A DNA stretch of 64,000 nucleotides, from the NCBI RefSeq assembly GCF_012034935.1, contig NZ_JAATEN010000009.1, forward strand, positions 62,001 through 126,000, given 5' to 3'. A program made the position numbers and the translations under genes. This DNA comes from Streptomyces zingiberis (GTDB lineage Bacteria; Actinomycetota; Actinomycetes; Streptomycetales; Streptomycetaceae). The notes under the pieces were generated by a model. That model saw only the letters and a program-made list of their open reading frames with translations, was not told where the DNA came from and made no database searches. Of the stretch, positions 52,483-61,372 are shown one piece after another; the stretch's first letter is position 1, and every line of letters begins with the position of its first letter.

Positions 52483-53223
52483 TCAGTCACCGGCCGGCGG
52501 GGCGGCGTCCCGGTAGGGATCGGCCGGTTCCGGCGCCACGCGGACCCGCTCCGCGTCCAGGGCCGCCTCGGCGGCCGGGACGGGACCGGGGCGGAGCCGG
52601 CCGGTGACCGTCACCCAGGTGTCCGCGGGCGGCGCGGGCGCCCCGTACACCCGGATCTTCACCGCGCGGGAGTCCGCGGCACAGCAGCTGACGACCAGCC
52701 GCGACAGGTACCAGCCACCGTCCCCCGCCGGGGTGACGAACCCCAGCAGCCGCACCGTACGGCCCTCCAGGCTCCGCGCGCGGTCCTGCCCGGCCCGCAG
52801 CCGGAACTCCGACAGCGTCATCGGCAGCGGCGACCCCCCTGGCAGCGGCGGGAAGGCGCGTGCCGCTTCGGTGGCCGGCGGCGGGGCCTCCCGCGCCGCC
52901 GTGTACGCGCCCAGCGCGGGCGGGGTGAAGAACAGCAGGCTGAGCGCGGGGAAGAAGAGCAGCCAGGCCACCCCGGGCGCGCGCCCGTGCCCGTGCGCGC
53001 CGGGAGCGGAACTTCGCCGGTCCGCGCGGTCCCGCCGGGCGGTGGGGAAGCCGTCCCGGGCCGCGGCGACCAGGCCCAGCAGCACCAGCAGCGCGCCGGA
53101 CGCCACGAGCGCCGGGCGCAGCCCCTCCTTCACGAACCGCAGGCAGACGTCCGTGAGCAGGGCGGCGTGCAGCAGCCCCGCCCCGGTCAGGACCAGCAGC
53201 AGCACCTGGACGTTCCGTCTCAC
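52483..53223 (-). CDS. TIGR03943 family membrane protein (YcgQ-like)
   Basis: A 246-residue protein with two N-terminal membrane helices (VLLLVLTGAGLLHAALLTDV, ALVASGALLVLLGLVAAARD), a third at WLLFFPALSLLFFTPPALGA, and a soluble OB-like C-terminal domain with LEGRTVRLLGFVTPAGDGGW, LSRLVVSCCAADSRAVKIRV and DTWVTVTGRL. The CC pair is conserved in the family. Its GTG start overlaps the permease stop by 4 bases (GTGA), so the two function together, probably in metal or thiol-related transport. In Bacillus the homologous pair YcgQ/YcgR is Zur-regulated; no Zur box was seen here. Confidence 0.88.
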   Translation of the reverse strand: MRRNVQVLLLVLTGAGLLHAALLTDVCLRFVKEGLRPALVASGALLVLLGLVAAARDGFPTARRDRADRRSSAPGAHGHGRAPGVAWLLFFPALSLLFFTPPALGAYTAAREAPPPATEAARAFPPLPGGSPLPMTLSEFRLRAGQDRARSLEGRTVRLLGFVTPAGDGGWYLSRLVVSCCAADSRAVKIRVYGAPAPPADTWVTVTGRLRPGPVPAAEAALDAERVRVAPEPADPYRDAAPPAGD

Positions 53224-54314
53224 AGCAGCCACCATCCCGTCACCACGCCGGCCACGACGGCCACCACCGCGGTGGCGGCGGAGAAGCGCACGGCGAAGGC
53301 CCGCCCGAAGGTGCCCGTCTGCAGCGCGATCAGCTTCAGGTCCACCATCGGCCCCACGACCATGAACACCAGCCGCGCGGTGGGCGAGAAGCCGGTCAGC
53401 GAGGCCGCGACGAAGGCGTCGGCCTCGGAACAGACCGCCAGCACGACCGCCAGGGCGGCCAGGAAGAGCACGGAGAGCCACGGGGAGCCGGCGAACGCCT
53501 CCAGCACCGAGCGCGGCACCGCCACATTGACGGTGGCCGCGGCCGCCGCGCCCACCACCAGAAAACCGCCCGCGTGCAGGAAGTCGTGCTGGAAACCGAG
53601 GCGGAACTCCTCCCAGCGGCCGTGTCCCGGCCGGTGCCCCCGCCGCGCGGGCAGCCGGATCCACTCCTCCCGGCCCAGCCGCAGCCACAGCCAGCCCATC
53701 ACCACCGCGGCCATCAGCGAGGCCAGCAGGCGGGCGGCCACCATCTCGGGGGAGCCGGGAAAGGCCACGGCCGTGGCCGTCAGTACGACCGGGTTGACGG
53801 CCGGCGCCGAGAGCAGGAAGGTCAGCGCCGCCGCGGGCGCCACACCCCGCCGGATGAGACTTCCGGCCACCGGCACGGAGGCGCACTCGCAGCCGGGCAG
53901 CACCATTCCGGCCGCCCCGGCCACCGGTACGGCCAGCACCGGCCGGCGGGGCAGCGCCCGGGTGAACCACCGCTCCGGGACGAAGGCGTTGATCGCACCG
54001 GACAGCGCGGTCCCCAGCAGCAGGAAGGGCAGCGCCTGGACGGTGACGGCGACGGTGACCGTGCGCCAGGCCTGTACCGCCGGATGTGCCGCCCACGGTG
54101 ACCCCGCGACCAGCAGGACGGCGGCGGCCGCGCAGCCGGCGAGCAGCCCCGTCCGTGGGCCGGTCCCGGCGGAGGCCCCGGCTCCGCCGGCGCCGTCCCG
54201 CAGCGCCGGGAACCGTCCCCGCGGGAGACGGCCGGCCGGCCGCGCGGCGGGGGGCCCGTCCTGGGCACGCGGGGGTGGGGGTTCGGCCAGGTCGTCCGCG
54301 CTCACGCTCTCCAC
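53220..54314 (-). CDS. permease (YraQ/YcgR, DUF318 family)
   Basis: A 364-residue predicted permease with eight or so hydrophobic segments. Family motifs: TVQALPFLLLGTALSGAINA, AGMVLPGCECASVPVAGSLI (Cys-Glu-Cys in the pore region), TFLLSAPAVNPVVLTATAVA and the repeat-half copies AVVLAVCSEADAFVAASLTG and LVFMVVGPMVDLKLIALQTG. About 60 Pro/Arg/Ala-rich residues precede the first helix, so the GTG start at 54312-54314 is not certain. Partner of the TIGR03943 gene. Bases 54315-54626 upstream contain no gene. Confidence 0.88.
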   Translation of the reverse strand: MESVSADDLAEPPPPRAQDGPPAARPAGRLPRGRFPALRDGAGGAGASAGTGPRTGLLAGCAAAAVLLVAGSPWAAHPAVQAWRTVTVAVTVQALPFLLLGTALSGAINAFVPERWFTRALPRRPVLAVPVAGAAGMVLPGCECASVPVAGSLIRRGVAPAAALTFLLSAPAVNPVVLTATAVAFPGSPEMVAARLLASLMAAVVMGWLWLRLGREEWIRLPARRGHRPGHGRWEEFRLGFQHDFLHAGGFLVVGAAAAATVNVAVPRSVLEAFAGSPWLSVLFLAALAVVLAVCSEADAFVAASLTGFSPTARLVFMVVGPMVDLKLIALQTGTFGRAFAVRFSAATAVVAVVAGVVTGWWLL

Positions 54315-54626
54315 ACAGACCTCGCAGGTCGGCGACGGGGGAGGCCCACCCTAGCCACGCGCCCGGGGCCTTCCGGGCGGTCACGGCCCGGCGTCAGCCG
54401 ATCGGGGGTGTCCGGTTCCGCCGGGCCGGCGGCGTGGTCCGCAGGGGCGCCGGCGGGATGCCCGGGCGGTCGCCGGCGAAGGGGCGCTCCGGGCCCCGGT
54501 GAGGAGAGCCGCGGTGCCCTTTCGTGCCGGCCGGGGAGAGGCGACGGCGGCCGGCGCCACCATTGGCGGAAAACCGAACGCCTTTGTGGAGCATAAGACG
54601 GCCCCGATGCGGTAGAACAGTCATGA

Positions 54627-54664
54627 GCCCGTCCGGTGTGCATCCCCCGTCGCACCGGACGGGC
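54627..54664. other. stable hairpin with C-rich loop (terminator, attenuator or small RNA end)
   Basis: Perfect 12-bp stem gcccgtccggtg / caccggacgggc with loop tgcatcccccgtcg. TAGAAC at 54613-54618 just upstream resembles a -10 box. No gene on either strand ends nearby, so a simple terminator role is unexplained. Confidence 0.5.
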
Positions 54665-54775
54665 CTCTGTGCGTTCCGCCCGGGCGCCCGGCCCGCCCGC
54701 GGGGTTCTTACGAACCGGTGACCACCCCCGCGCCGCCCCGCCCGCCGGGCCTCCCCGTCGCCTAGCGTCGCCGCC

Positions 54776-55855
54776 ATGCGCGTACTCGTCACCGGAGGAG
54801 CCGGGTTCATCGGCTCACATGTCGTCACCGCCCTCGCCGCACAGGGGCATGAGCCCGTCGTCCTCGACCTGCTGCATCCGCGGGCCCACGCCTCCCGGCC
54901 GCCGGACCCCGGGGACGGGCTGATCCGGGCCGACGTCCGGGACAAGGACGCCGTGGCCCAGGCGCTGCGGGGGGTCTCGGCCGTCTGTCACCAGGCCGCG
55001 ATGGTCGGGCTGGGCAAGGACTTCGCGGACGCCGCGGAGTACGTCGGCTGCAACGACCTGGGCACCGCGGTCCTGCTGGCCGCCATGGCCGAGGCCGGGG
55101 TGCGCTCGCTGTTGCTGGCCGGCTCGATGGTGGTCTACGGAGAGGGCCGCTACGACTGCCCCCGCCACGGCACGGTGCGCCCCGGTCCCCGGGAGCGGGG
55201 CGCCCTCGACGCCGGGCGCTTCGAGTGCCGCTGCCCCGTCTGTGACCTGCCGCTCGCCCCCGGCGAGGTCACCGAGGACGCCCCGGCCGACCCGCGCAAC
55301 GTCTACGCCGCCACCAAACTGGCGCAGGAACACCTCGCCGCGGCCTGGGCCCGGGCCACCGGCGGCCGTGCCGTCTCGCTGCGCTACCACAACGTCTACG
55401 GGCCGGGGATGCCGCGCGACACCCCGTACGCGGGGGTCGCCTCCCTCTTCCGCTCGGCGCTGGCCCGCGGCGAGGCGCCGCGGGTCTTCGAGGACGGCGG
55501 CCAGCGGCGGGACTTCGTCCACGTCCGGGACGTCGCCTCGGCCAACGCCGCGGCTCTCGCGGCGCTGGCCGGCCGGCCGGCGGGCGGTTTCCGCGCCTAC
55601 AACACCGGCAGCGGCACCCCGCACACCGTCGGGGAGGCGGCGGCCGCGCTGGCCCGCGCGCACGACGGGCCGGAGCCGGTGGTGACGGGGGAGTACCGGC
55701 TGGGCGACGTCCGCCACATCACGGCCTCCTCGCGGCGGCTGATGTCCGAACTCGGCTGGCGGCCGTCCGTCGGGTTCGCCGAGGGCATGGCGGAGTTCGC
55801 GCGCGCACCGCAGCGGGAGCCGGTCACGGCGGCGGCGCCGGCGCCGGCGGGGTGA
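54776..55855 (+). CDS. NAD-dependent epimerase/dehydratase with Cys-rich insert
   Basis: A 359-residue extended SDR acting on nucleotide sugars. NAD motif VLVTGGAGFIGSHVVTALAA; Ser117 in LLLAGSMVVYGEG; Tyr177-x3-Lys181 in NVYAATKLAQEHLA; RDFVHVRDVASAN. Between Ser and Tyr is an insert of about 45 residues with Cys128, His131, Cys151, Cys153 and Cys156 (YDCPRHG; FECRCPVCDLPL), which could bind zinc and is unusual for GalE-type enzymes. TAGCGT (54763-54768) ends 7 bases before the ATG, consistent with a leaderless mRNA. It begins a block of sugar/cell-surface genes. Confidence 0.92.
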   Translation: MRVLVTGGAGFIGSHVVTALAAQGHEPVVLDLLHPRAHASRPPDPGDGLIRADVRDKDAVAQALRGVSAVCHQAAMVGLGKDFADAAEYVGCNDLGTAVLLAAMAEAGVRSLLLAGSMVVYGEGRYDCPRHGTVRPGPRERGALDAGRFECRCPVCDLPLAPGEVTEDAPADPRNVYAATKLAQEHLAAAWARATGGRAVSLRYHNVYGPGMPRDTPYAGVASLFRSALARGEAPRVFEDGGQRRDFVHVRDVASANAAALAALAGRPAGGFRAYNTGSGTPHTVGEAAAALARAHDGPEPVVTGEYRLGDVRHITASSRRLMSELGWRPSVGFAEGMAEFARAPQREPVTAAAPAPAG

Positions 55856-55940
55856 CCCCCGGTGCGGCGCCGCCGGAGGGCCCTCGGTCCGGCGGCCCGC
55901 CCGGCGCGCCGTCACCCGGCCACGGACGGGGGCGAACCCG

Positions 55941-56693
55941 TCACGGCCGGTTCCCCCGCGCGGGCGGGGTGTCCGGCGCGGGCGGGGGGTCGAAGCGGTA
56001 ACCGACGCCCCAGACGGTGGTGATCAGGGCGGGCGCCCCGGGGTCGGTCTCGACCTTGCGGCGCAGGCGGCGGACGTGAACCGTCACGGTCGACAGGTCG
56101 CCGAACTCCCAGCCCCAGACCCGCCGGGTCAGCTCCTCGCGGCCGAACGCCTGGCCGGGATGGCGCATGAGGAAGGCGAGCAGGTCGAACTCGCGGACGG
56201 TGAGCGGCACCTCGCGGCCATGGCGCACGACGCGCCGGGCGGCGGGGTCCAGTTCGATCCCCGGGCAGGCGATCGTGCCGCCCGGCGCCCCGGCTTCTCC
56301 CTCCCGGCCCGGGGAGCGGCCCCGGCGGAGCACCGAGCGCACCCGCAGCGTCAGTTCCCGGGGGCTGAACGGCTTGGTCACGTAGTCGTCCGCGCCGACC
56401 TCCAGGCCGAGGATCCGGTCGTCCTCGTCGCCGCGCGCCGTCAGCATGATCACGGGGATCGGGCCCCGCTCCCGCAGCCCGCGGCAGACCGTGAGGCCGT
56501 CCATGCCGGGGAGCATCAGATCCAGCAGGACGAGATCCGGCCGCCGGGCGTCCGCCCGGGCCAGTGCCGACGGGCCGTCGGCGGCCCGGTCGACGACATG
56601 GCCGTCGCGCTCCAGATATCCGGTGACGACCTCGGCGACGGTGGGGTCGTCGTCCACCACGAGTACCCGGGTTCCCGGCGGTGTCTGCTGCAT
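55941..56693 (-). CDS. OmpR/PhoB family response regulator
   Basis: A 250-residue response regulator. Receiver: acidic pair in RVLVVDDDPTVAEVVTGYLE, phospho-acceptor Asp58 in LVLLDLMLPGMDG, Thr in MLTARGD and Lys in DDYVTKPFSPREL. DNA-binding winged helix at about 150-240 (RHGREVPLTVREFDLLAFLM, DLSTVTVHVRRLRRKVETDP, TTVWGVGYRFDPP). Start ATG 56691-56693. No histidine kinase gene is adjacent, so it is an orphan here. Divergent from the glycosyltransferase gene, convergent with the epimerase gene; either may be a target. Confidence 0.94.
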   Translation of the reverse strand: MQQTPPGTRVLVVDDDPTVAEVVTGYLERDGHVVDRAADGPSALARADARRPDLVLLDLMLPGMDGLTVCRGLRERGPIPVIMLTARGDEDDRILGLEVGADDYVTKPFSPRELTLRVRSVLRRGRSPGREGEAGAPGGTIACPGIELDPAARRVVRHGREVPLTVREFDLLAFLMRHPGQAFGREELTRRVWGWEFGDLSTVTVHVRRLRRKVETDPGAPALITTVWGVGYRFDPPPAPDTPPARGNRP

Positions 56694-56816
56694 CGCCCCA
56701 GAGTGGCACCGGCGGCCGGAGCCCGGAGCGGCCACGGGCCCGCCCCCGGGCGACGTCCGTGTTCTGTAAGGAGTTCACCACCGTTATGAGGCTTTTGTCT
56801 TCGTAGGGTGGTGCCC

Positions 56817-57590
56817 GTGACCTCAATGACACCCGCTGGAACGAGCCGGCCGGACCCCGTCACCGGCGCCGCCGGCGCGGCCGGATCCGCCGCCCCCGTC
56901 GATCTCGTGCTGCCCTGCCTCGACGAGGCGGAGGCGCTGCCCTGGGTGCTGGAGCGAGTCCCGCCCGGCTGGCGCGCCGTCGTCGTCGACAACGGTTCCA
57001 CCGACGGCTCGGCGGAGATCGCCCGCGACCTCGGGGCCACCGTGGTGACCGAATCCCGCCGCGGCTTCGGCGCCGCCTGCCACGCGGGCCTCCTCGCCGC
57101 GGACGCCGACATCGTCTGCTTCTGCGACTGCGACGCCTCCCTCGACCCCGGTCTGCTGCCCGGACTCGTCCGGCAGGTGCGGGAGGGGCGGGCGGACCTG
57201 GCGCTCGGCCGCCGCCGGCCCACCTCCCGCGGTGCCTGGCCGCTCCACGCCCGCGTGGGCAACCGCGTCCTGGCGCGCAGCGTCCGCCGCCGCACCGGCG
57301 CCGCGCTGCGCGACCTCGGCCCCATGCGGGCGGCGCCCCGCGAGGCGCTGCTCGGCCTGGGCCTCACCGACCGGCGCAGCGGCTATCCGCTGGAGATGGT
57401 GGTCCGGGCCGCCGCGGCCGGCTGGCGGATCCGCGAGACGGACGTCCCCTACCGCCCCCGCACCGGCTCCTCCAAGGTCACCGGCACCTGGCTGGGCACC
57501 CTCCGCGCGGTCCGCGACATGCGGGCCGTCCTGCGCGCGCCGGACCGGGCCCCCGGGGCCTCCGCGCCCACGGGAAGGACGGGCCGGTGA
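56817..57590 (+). CDS. family 2 glycosyltransferase
   Basis: A 257-residue GT2 enzyme. GT-A fold motifs: VDLVLPCLDEAEALPWVLER, AVVVDNGSTDGSAEIARDLG, and the DxD-like CFCDCDASLDPGL; later RRSGYPLEMVVRAAAAGWRI and YRPRTGSSKVTGTW, typical of polyprenyl-phosphate sugar transferases. No membrane helix. Several GTGs are in frame; TAGGGT (56804-56809) ends 7 bases before GTG 56817, which supports this start and leaderless translation. The stop overlaps the next gene's start. Confidence 0.9.
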   Translation: MTSMTPAGTSRPDPVTGAAGAAGSAAPVDLVLPCLDEAEALPWVLERVPPGWRAVVVDNGSTDGSAEIARDLGATVVTESRRGFGAACHAGLLAADADIVCFCDCDASLDPGLLPGLVRQVREGRADLALGRRRPTSRGAWPLHARVGNRVLARSVRRRTGAALRDLGPMRAAPREALLGLGLTDRRSGYPLEMVVRAAAAGWRIRETDVPYRPRTGSSKVTGTWLGTLRAVRDMRAVLRAPDRAPGASAPTGRTGR

Positions 57591-58248
57591 ACCCGCCCAG
57601 CGCGCCGCCGAGCGGTCCGGCCGCCCTGCTCGTCCTCGCCAAGGAGCCGGTCCCGGGACGGGTGAAGACACGGCTGACCCCGCGATACACGCCGAGGGAA
57701 GCCGCGGCGCTGGCGGCCGCCGCGCTCCGCGACACCCTGGAGACCGTGCTGGCCCTGCCCGCGCGCCGGCGCCTCCTCGTCCTGGACGGCGCCCCCGGCC
57801 CGTGGCTGCCCCCGGCATCGAGGTGGCCGAGCAGTGCGGCGGCGGGCTCGACGAGCGGCTGGCCGCGGCCTTCGCGCTGGACGGCGGGCCGGCCCTGCTC
57901 ATCGGCATGGACACCCCGCAGCTCACGCCCTCCCACCTCGCGCCGGCGCTCACCTCCGGGGAGTGGGGGGACGGCGACGCCTGGTTCGGACCCGCCGAGG
58001 ACGGCGGCTTCTGGGCGCTCGGCCTGGCCCGGCCCGACCCCGGTCTGCTGCTCGGGGTGCCGATGTCCCGGCCGGACACCGGCGCCGCGCAGCGCCGCCG
58101 GCTGACCGGCGCCGGCCTGCGCGTCCGGGATCTGCCCCCGCTGTGTGACGTGGACACCCCCGCGGACGCGGAGGCCGTCGCGGCCGCCGCTCCGGGCGGG
58201 CACTTCGCCCGCGCCCTCGACGCGTGCCGGCCGGCGGCCACCCGGTGA
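57587..58248 (+). pseudogene. DUF2064/TIGR04282 glycosyltransferase-like gene with a -1 frameshift
   Basis: Two frames together give a full DUF2064 protein of about 220 residues. Frame 1 (57587 to about 57813) encodes ALLVLAKEPVPGRVKTRLTP and the first third up to APGPWLPP. Then the homology continues in the next frame as GIEVAEQCGGGLDERLAAAF, ALLIGMDTPQLTPSHLAPAL, DAWFGPAEDGGFWALGLARP, to CDVDTPADAEAVAAAA and stop at 58248. One base is missing in the run cccccggc near 57811-57815; cccccgggc would restore a single frame. The rest shows no decay and overlaps are kept on both sides, so a recent mutation or a sequencing error is likely. Confidence 0.88.
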
Positions 58249-58913
58249 GCGCCCCCCTGCCCGCGCCCCGCCCGCGGACGGACGCCTGGCACGCCGCCCC
58301 CTACGACGCCGCCCTCCGCTCCGGCGGCGGGCCGCTGTACCTGCGGCGTGACGACGGGACCGCGGTGGAACTGGAGGTGAGGCGCTGGTGCGCGCGGGCG
58401 GACGCCGCCGACCTGACGGTGGTGCGGCGTTGTGAGGGCGCCGTGCTGGACATCGGCTGCGGCCCCGGCCGGCTCGTCACGGCCCTCGCCGAGCGGGGCG
58501 TGCCCGGTCTCGGCATCGACCTGAGCCCGGCGGCCGTCGCCCGGACCGTGCGTGCCGGGGGCACGGCGCTGCGCCGCTCGGTCTTCGACCGGCTGCCCGG
58601 CGACGGCCGCTGGGACACCGCCCTGCTGATCGACGGCAACATCGGCATCGGCGGCGACCCGTCGGCGCTGCTGCGGCGGGTGGCGCAACTCGTCACCCCC
58701 GGCGGGCTGCTGATCGCCGAGACCGCCCACGCGGATCTGGACGAGTGCGCCCGCGTCCGTCTCGACGACGGGCGCGGTTCCAGCGGGGCCGTCTTCCCCT
58801 GGGCCTGGCTCGGACCGCGCGCCCTGGCCCGCCGGGCGGCGGCGGAGGGGTGGCGCGTGACCGAGGAGTGGTCCGCGGGCCGGCGGCGTTTCACGGCCCT
58901 GCGCCCTGCCTGA
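58245..58913 (+). CDS. class I SAM-dependent methyltransferase
   Basis: A 222-residue methyltransferase. SAM motif I is GAVLDIGCGPGRLVTALAER (about residues 65-84), motif II acid in LGIDLSPAAVARTV, and post-I TALLIDGNIGIGGDP; LLRRVAQLVTPGGLLIAETA is motif III. Substrate unknown. GTG 58245 overlaps the preceding stop (GTGA), so it ends a three-gene coupled operon (glycosyltransferase, DUF2064, methyltransferase). Confidence 0.9.
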   Translation: MSAPLPAPRPRTDAWHAAPYDAALRSGGGPLYLRRDDGTAVELEVRRWCARADAADLTVVRRCEGAVLDIGCGPGRLVTALAERGVPGLGIDLSPAAVARTVRAGGTALRRSVFDRLPGDGRWDTALLIDGNIGIGGDPSALLRRVAQLVTPGGLLIAETAHADLDECARVRLDDGRGSSGAVFPWAWLGPRALARRAAAEGWRVTEEWSAGRRRFTALRPA

Positions 58914-59082
58914 GCGGCCGTCGCGCCGGGCCGCGCGCCCACCGGGTGGCGGTCGGCCCCGGGTCGGCCCCGGGACGGTCCCGGGGCAACGCCGTTCCCG
59001 TCCACCCGTGCCCCTGAGGAGGCGCGCCGCGCCACGCGACGCGATCCGTCCCCGCCGCCCGCCGCTTCCGGCCCGTGCGCGA

Positions 59083-59117
59083 GGGTGGGGCGGCGCCTCG
59101 CGCGCGCCGCCCCACCC
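59083..59117. terminator. bidirectional terminator hairpin
   Basis: Perfect 14-bp stem gggtggggcggcgc / gcgccgccccaccc, 7-base loop, between convergent genes ending at 58913 (+) and 59144 (-). Confidence 0.88.
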
Positions 59118-59143
59118 CGCTGTCCCGTCCCGCCGTCCCGCGC

Positions 59144-59788
59144 TCAGGTCACGCGGGTCCGCCGCCCCGCCGCGTCCCGCCGGCCCGGCCCCGCCGCCCG
59201 GCCCCGGACCGCCGAGACCAGGGCCCAGCCGGCGGAGACGGCGAACAGGGCCGCGGTGACGAGCAGCCAGCGCCGGCCGAACCCCTCACCGTCCAGCCCG
59301 GTCGCCGCCGTGTAGCAGTCCGGCGGGCCGGTGATCAGCGGCCACCACACGAGCAGCAGCAGCCCGGAGAACAGCGCCGGCACCCGGATGTGGTTGACCC
59401 GGCCCCCGGCCGTGCGGGGCTCCGCCCCGGCCCCGCCGGCCGGGTCCGCGCGGTGCCCCGCCGGGCCCGGACCCGCCTCCGGACCCGCCTCCGGACCCGG
59501 GCGCCGTGGCCGGCGCCGTCCGGCCAGGGTCCTCAGCGCACGGTCCGCCGCCGCGTACAGCGGCAGCAGCACCAGGTCGTGCAGGACCGCGGCCCCGACG
59601 AGCCACAGCACGACCCCCGCCGCGTCCCGGTCCAGCAGCCGCACCCCGGCGTACGCCGTCAGCGCGAAGGACCCCAGCAGCAGGGGCAGCGTCCACGGTG
59701 GTTCACCGTCACGGACGCGGAACCCCCGCGGTCCTCGCGGCGCCCGGTTCTCCCGGCGCCCCCCGGGCAGGGGGGAACGCCGCGTCAC
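59144..59788 (-). CDS. hypothetical membrane protein linked to the molybdopterin oxidoreductase
   Basis: A 214-residue protein with four hydrophobic segments (TLPLLLGSFALTAYAGVRLL, GVVLWLVGAAVLHDLVLLPL, VPALFSGLLLLVWWPLITGP, WLLVTAALFAVSAGWALVSA) and an Arg/Gly/Pro-rich loop containing a short repeat PEAGPEAGPG. Its GTG start overlaps the upstream oxidoreductase stop by 4 bases. I do not recognise a family beyond streptomycete genes in this position; it may anchor or stabilise the oxidoreductase. Confidence 0.75.
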   Translation of the reverse strand: MTRRSPLPGGRRENRAPRGPRGFRVRDGEPPWTLPLLLGSFALTAYAGVRLLDRDAAGVVLWLVGAAVLHDLVLLPLYAAADRALRTLAGRRRPRRPGPEAGPEAGPGPAGHRADPAGGAGAEPRTAGGRVNHIRVPALFSGLLLLVWWPLITGPPDCYTAATGLDGEGFGRRWLLVTAALFAVSAGWALVSAVRGRAAGPGRRDAAGRRTRVT

Positions 59789-61131
59789 CGTCCGCCGCCG
59801 AACGTCAGCCGGGTCACCCACTTGGTGTTGTGCACCCCCGGATTCGCGGGAACGATGATCCGCGCCGGATAGCCGTGGTCGGCCGACAGGCCGGCGCCGC
59901 CCACCCGCAGGGCGAGCAGCGCGCGCGGGTCCCGCACCTGGCCCGCGCTCAGGGAGGCGGACCGGAAGGCGCCGCCGCGCTGTGCGGACTCCACGAAGAC
60001 CCCGGGGGCGCCGGCCGGTCCCCCGCCGTCGTCCACCGCGCCGGCGAGCGCGGCGAGATCCGCCAGCCGGACCCCGCTCCAGCGCAGATCGGGCGTCGAC
60101 CAGCCCTCCACACAGGCGATCGGCAGTTCGGCCTCCCGCTGCGGCAGCGCGAGCAGCTCCGCCCGGGACAGCACCAGGTCGCGCGTCCCGCCGCGCACCG
60201 TGAGCCGCCAGTCCGGGCCGGTGTCGGCGGCGCTGATGCCGGCGGCGGCCGCCGTCTTGTTGATCTGGAAGCCGTTCGGCCCCGTGCCCGGCTCCCGGCC
60301 GCGCGGGGCCAGGACGGCCGTGGCGCGCAGCGGCCCGCCGGCGCTCTGCCCGGCCGTGGTGGCGGCCAGCAGCAGTGAGCCTCCGCCCACCACCGCCAGC
60401 GCCCCCCGCCGGGAGAGCGTCGCGGGCTCCGGGTCCGGTGCGGCGAGCGCGGTGAGGGAGGCGTCCTCCTCGGCCGTCCGGGCCGGCCGCCCGCGCAGCA
60501 CCCGCACCACGCGCGGCAGCCGGACCGCGGCGTGCACGGTGAAGGCCGCCATGAAGACCCAGGCGCCGTAGAAGTGCAGCCGGTAGAAGGAACCGGGGAA
60601 GAGGTACTCCAGCTGGATGTTGAGGATCCCGGTGGCGAAGACGAACAGCCCGCCGCCGACGAGGAACAGCAGCGACACCCGGTCCAGGGCGTGGGTGAGC
60701 GAGCGCGCCGGCGGCCAGGTGAACAGCCGCGGCGCGACCGACCACACCTTCGCCAGCAGCACCGGCACCAGCGCCACGCCCAGCGTCACATGGACCCCCT
60801 GGGTGAACCGGTAGAGCCAGTACGGCTCCGTGGGCCAGGGGAAGAGCCAGACCCCGAGCAGCCCCTTGTCCGGCGTGGTGTCGTTGCCCGGCAGCCCGGG
60901 GTTGTACGCCGCGTACGACAGCAGGCCGGTCAGGAACAGCACCACGATCCCCGGCAGCAGGACGGCGCCCAGCACGGACGTCAGCCACGGCCCGCGCAGC
61001 GGGCTGCGCCAGAACCCCGGCCGGAAGGGACCCCGGAGCGCCGGGGGCCGCGCGCGCGGCGCCGGGGCGGGGGACCCGTCCTCCGCCCGCGGCCCGTCCG
61101 CCGGCCGCGCGGGCCGCTCGCTGTCGTCCAT
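59785..61131 (-). CDS. molybdopterin-dependent oxidoreductase with cytochrome b-like membrane domain
   Basis: A 448-residue two-domain protein. Residues about 45-235 hold four to five membrane helices (LTSVLGAVLLPGIVVLFLTG, YRFTQGVHVTLGVALVPVLL, LLFLVGGGLFVFATGILNIQ, FYGAWVFMAAFTVHAAVRLP) with paired His suited to heme. After a twin-Arg stretch (SRRGALAVVGGGSLLLAATT) comes a sulfite-oxidase/YedY-type molybdopterin domain: GFQINKTAAAAGI, Mo-ligand Cys in LPIACVEGWSTPDLRWSGV, and YPARIIVPANPGVHNTKWVT. Start ATG 61129-61131 with GGAGG. It probably reduces or oxidises an extracellular substrate through the membrane. Confidence 0.9.
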   Translation of the reverse strand: MDDSERPARPADGPRAEDGSPAPAPRARPPALRGPFRPGFWRSPLRGPWLTSVLGAVLLPGIVVLFLTGLLSYAAYNPGLPGNDTTPDKGLLGVWLFPWPTEPYWLYRFTQGVHVTLGVALVPVLLAKVWSVAPRLFTWPPARSLTHALDRVSLLFLVGGGLFVFATGILNIQLEYLFPGSFYRLHFYGAWVFMAAFTVHAAVRLPRVVRVLRGRPARTAEEDASLTALAAPDPEPATLSRRGALAVVGGGSLLLAATTAGQSAGGPLRATAVLAPRGREPGTGPNGFQINKTAAAAGISAADTGPDWRLTVRGGTRDLVLSRAELLALPQREAELPIACVEGWSTPDLRWSGVRLADLAALAGAVDDGGGPAGAPGVFVESAQRGGAFRSASLSAGQVRDPRALLALRVGGAGLSADHGYPARIIVPANPGVHNTKWVTRLTFGGGR

Positions 61132-61372
61132 GGTGGCCTCCGGGGTGTCCGGCGGGGCCGGTCGCCCCGCGTGGGACGAACGTAAGCGGGCGACGGGCCG
61201 CCGGCCCCGCTCCGGCACATGACGAAAGGCTGACATCGCCGCCGCTGCTGCCGCCGTTGCCGTCGCCGTCCCGTTCCGCGCCCGCCGGGAGGGGATCGCG
61301 CGGATCTGACGGAACGGTGACGGACGGGGCGCGTCCGGCCCGCGCGGTGGGCCCGGCGCCTAGCGTGACCGG

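Noticed and set aside
54560..54670. 6C-type small RNA
   Set aside because: The C-rich loop recalls 6C RNA, but I see one hairpin only and a run of five C, not the paired six-C hairpins of that family; kept as an unexplained hairpin.
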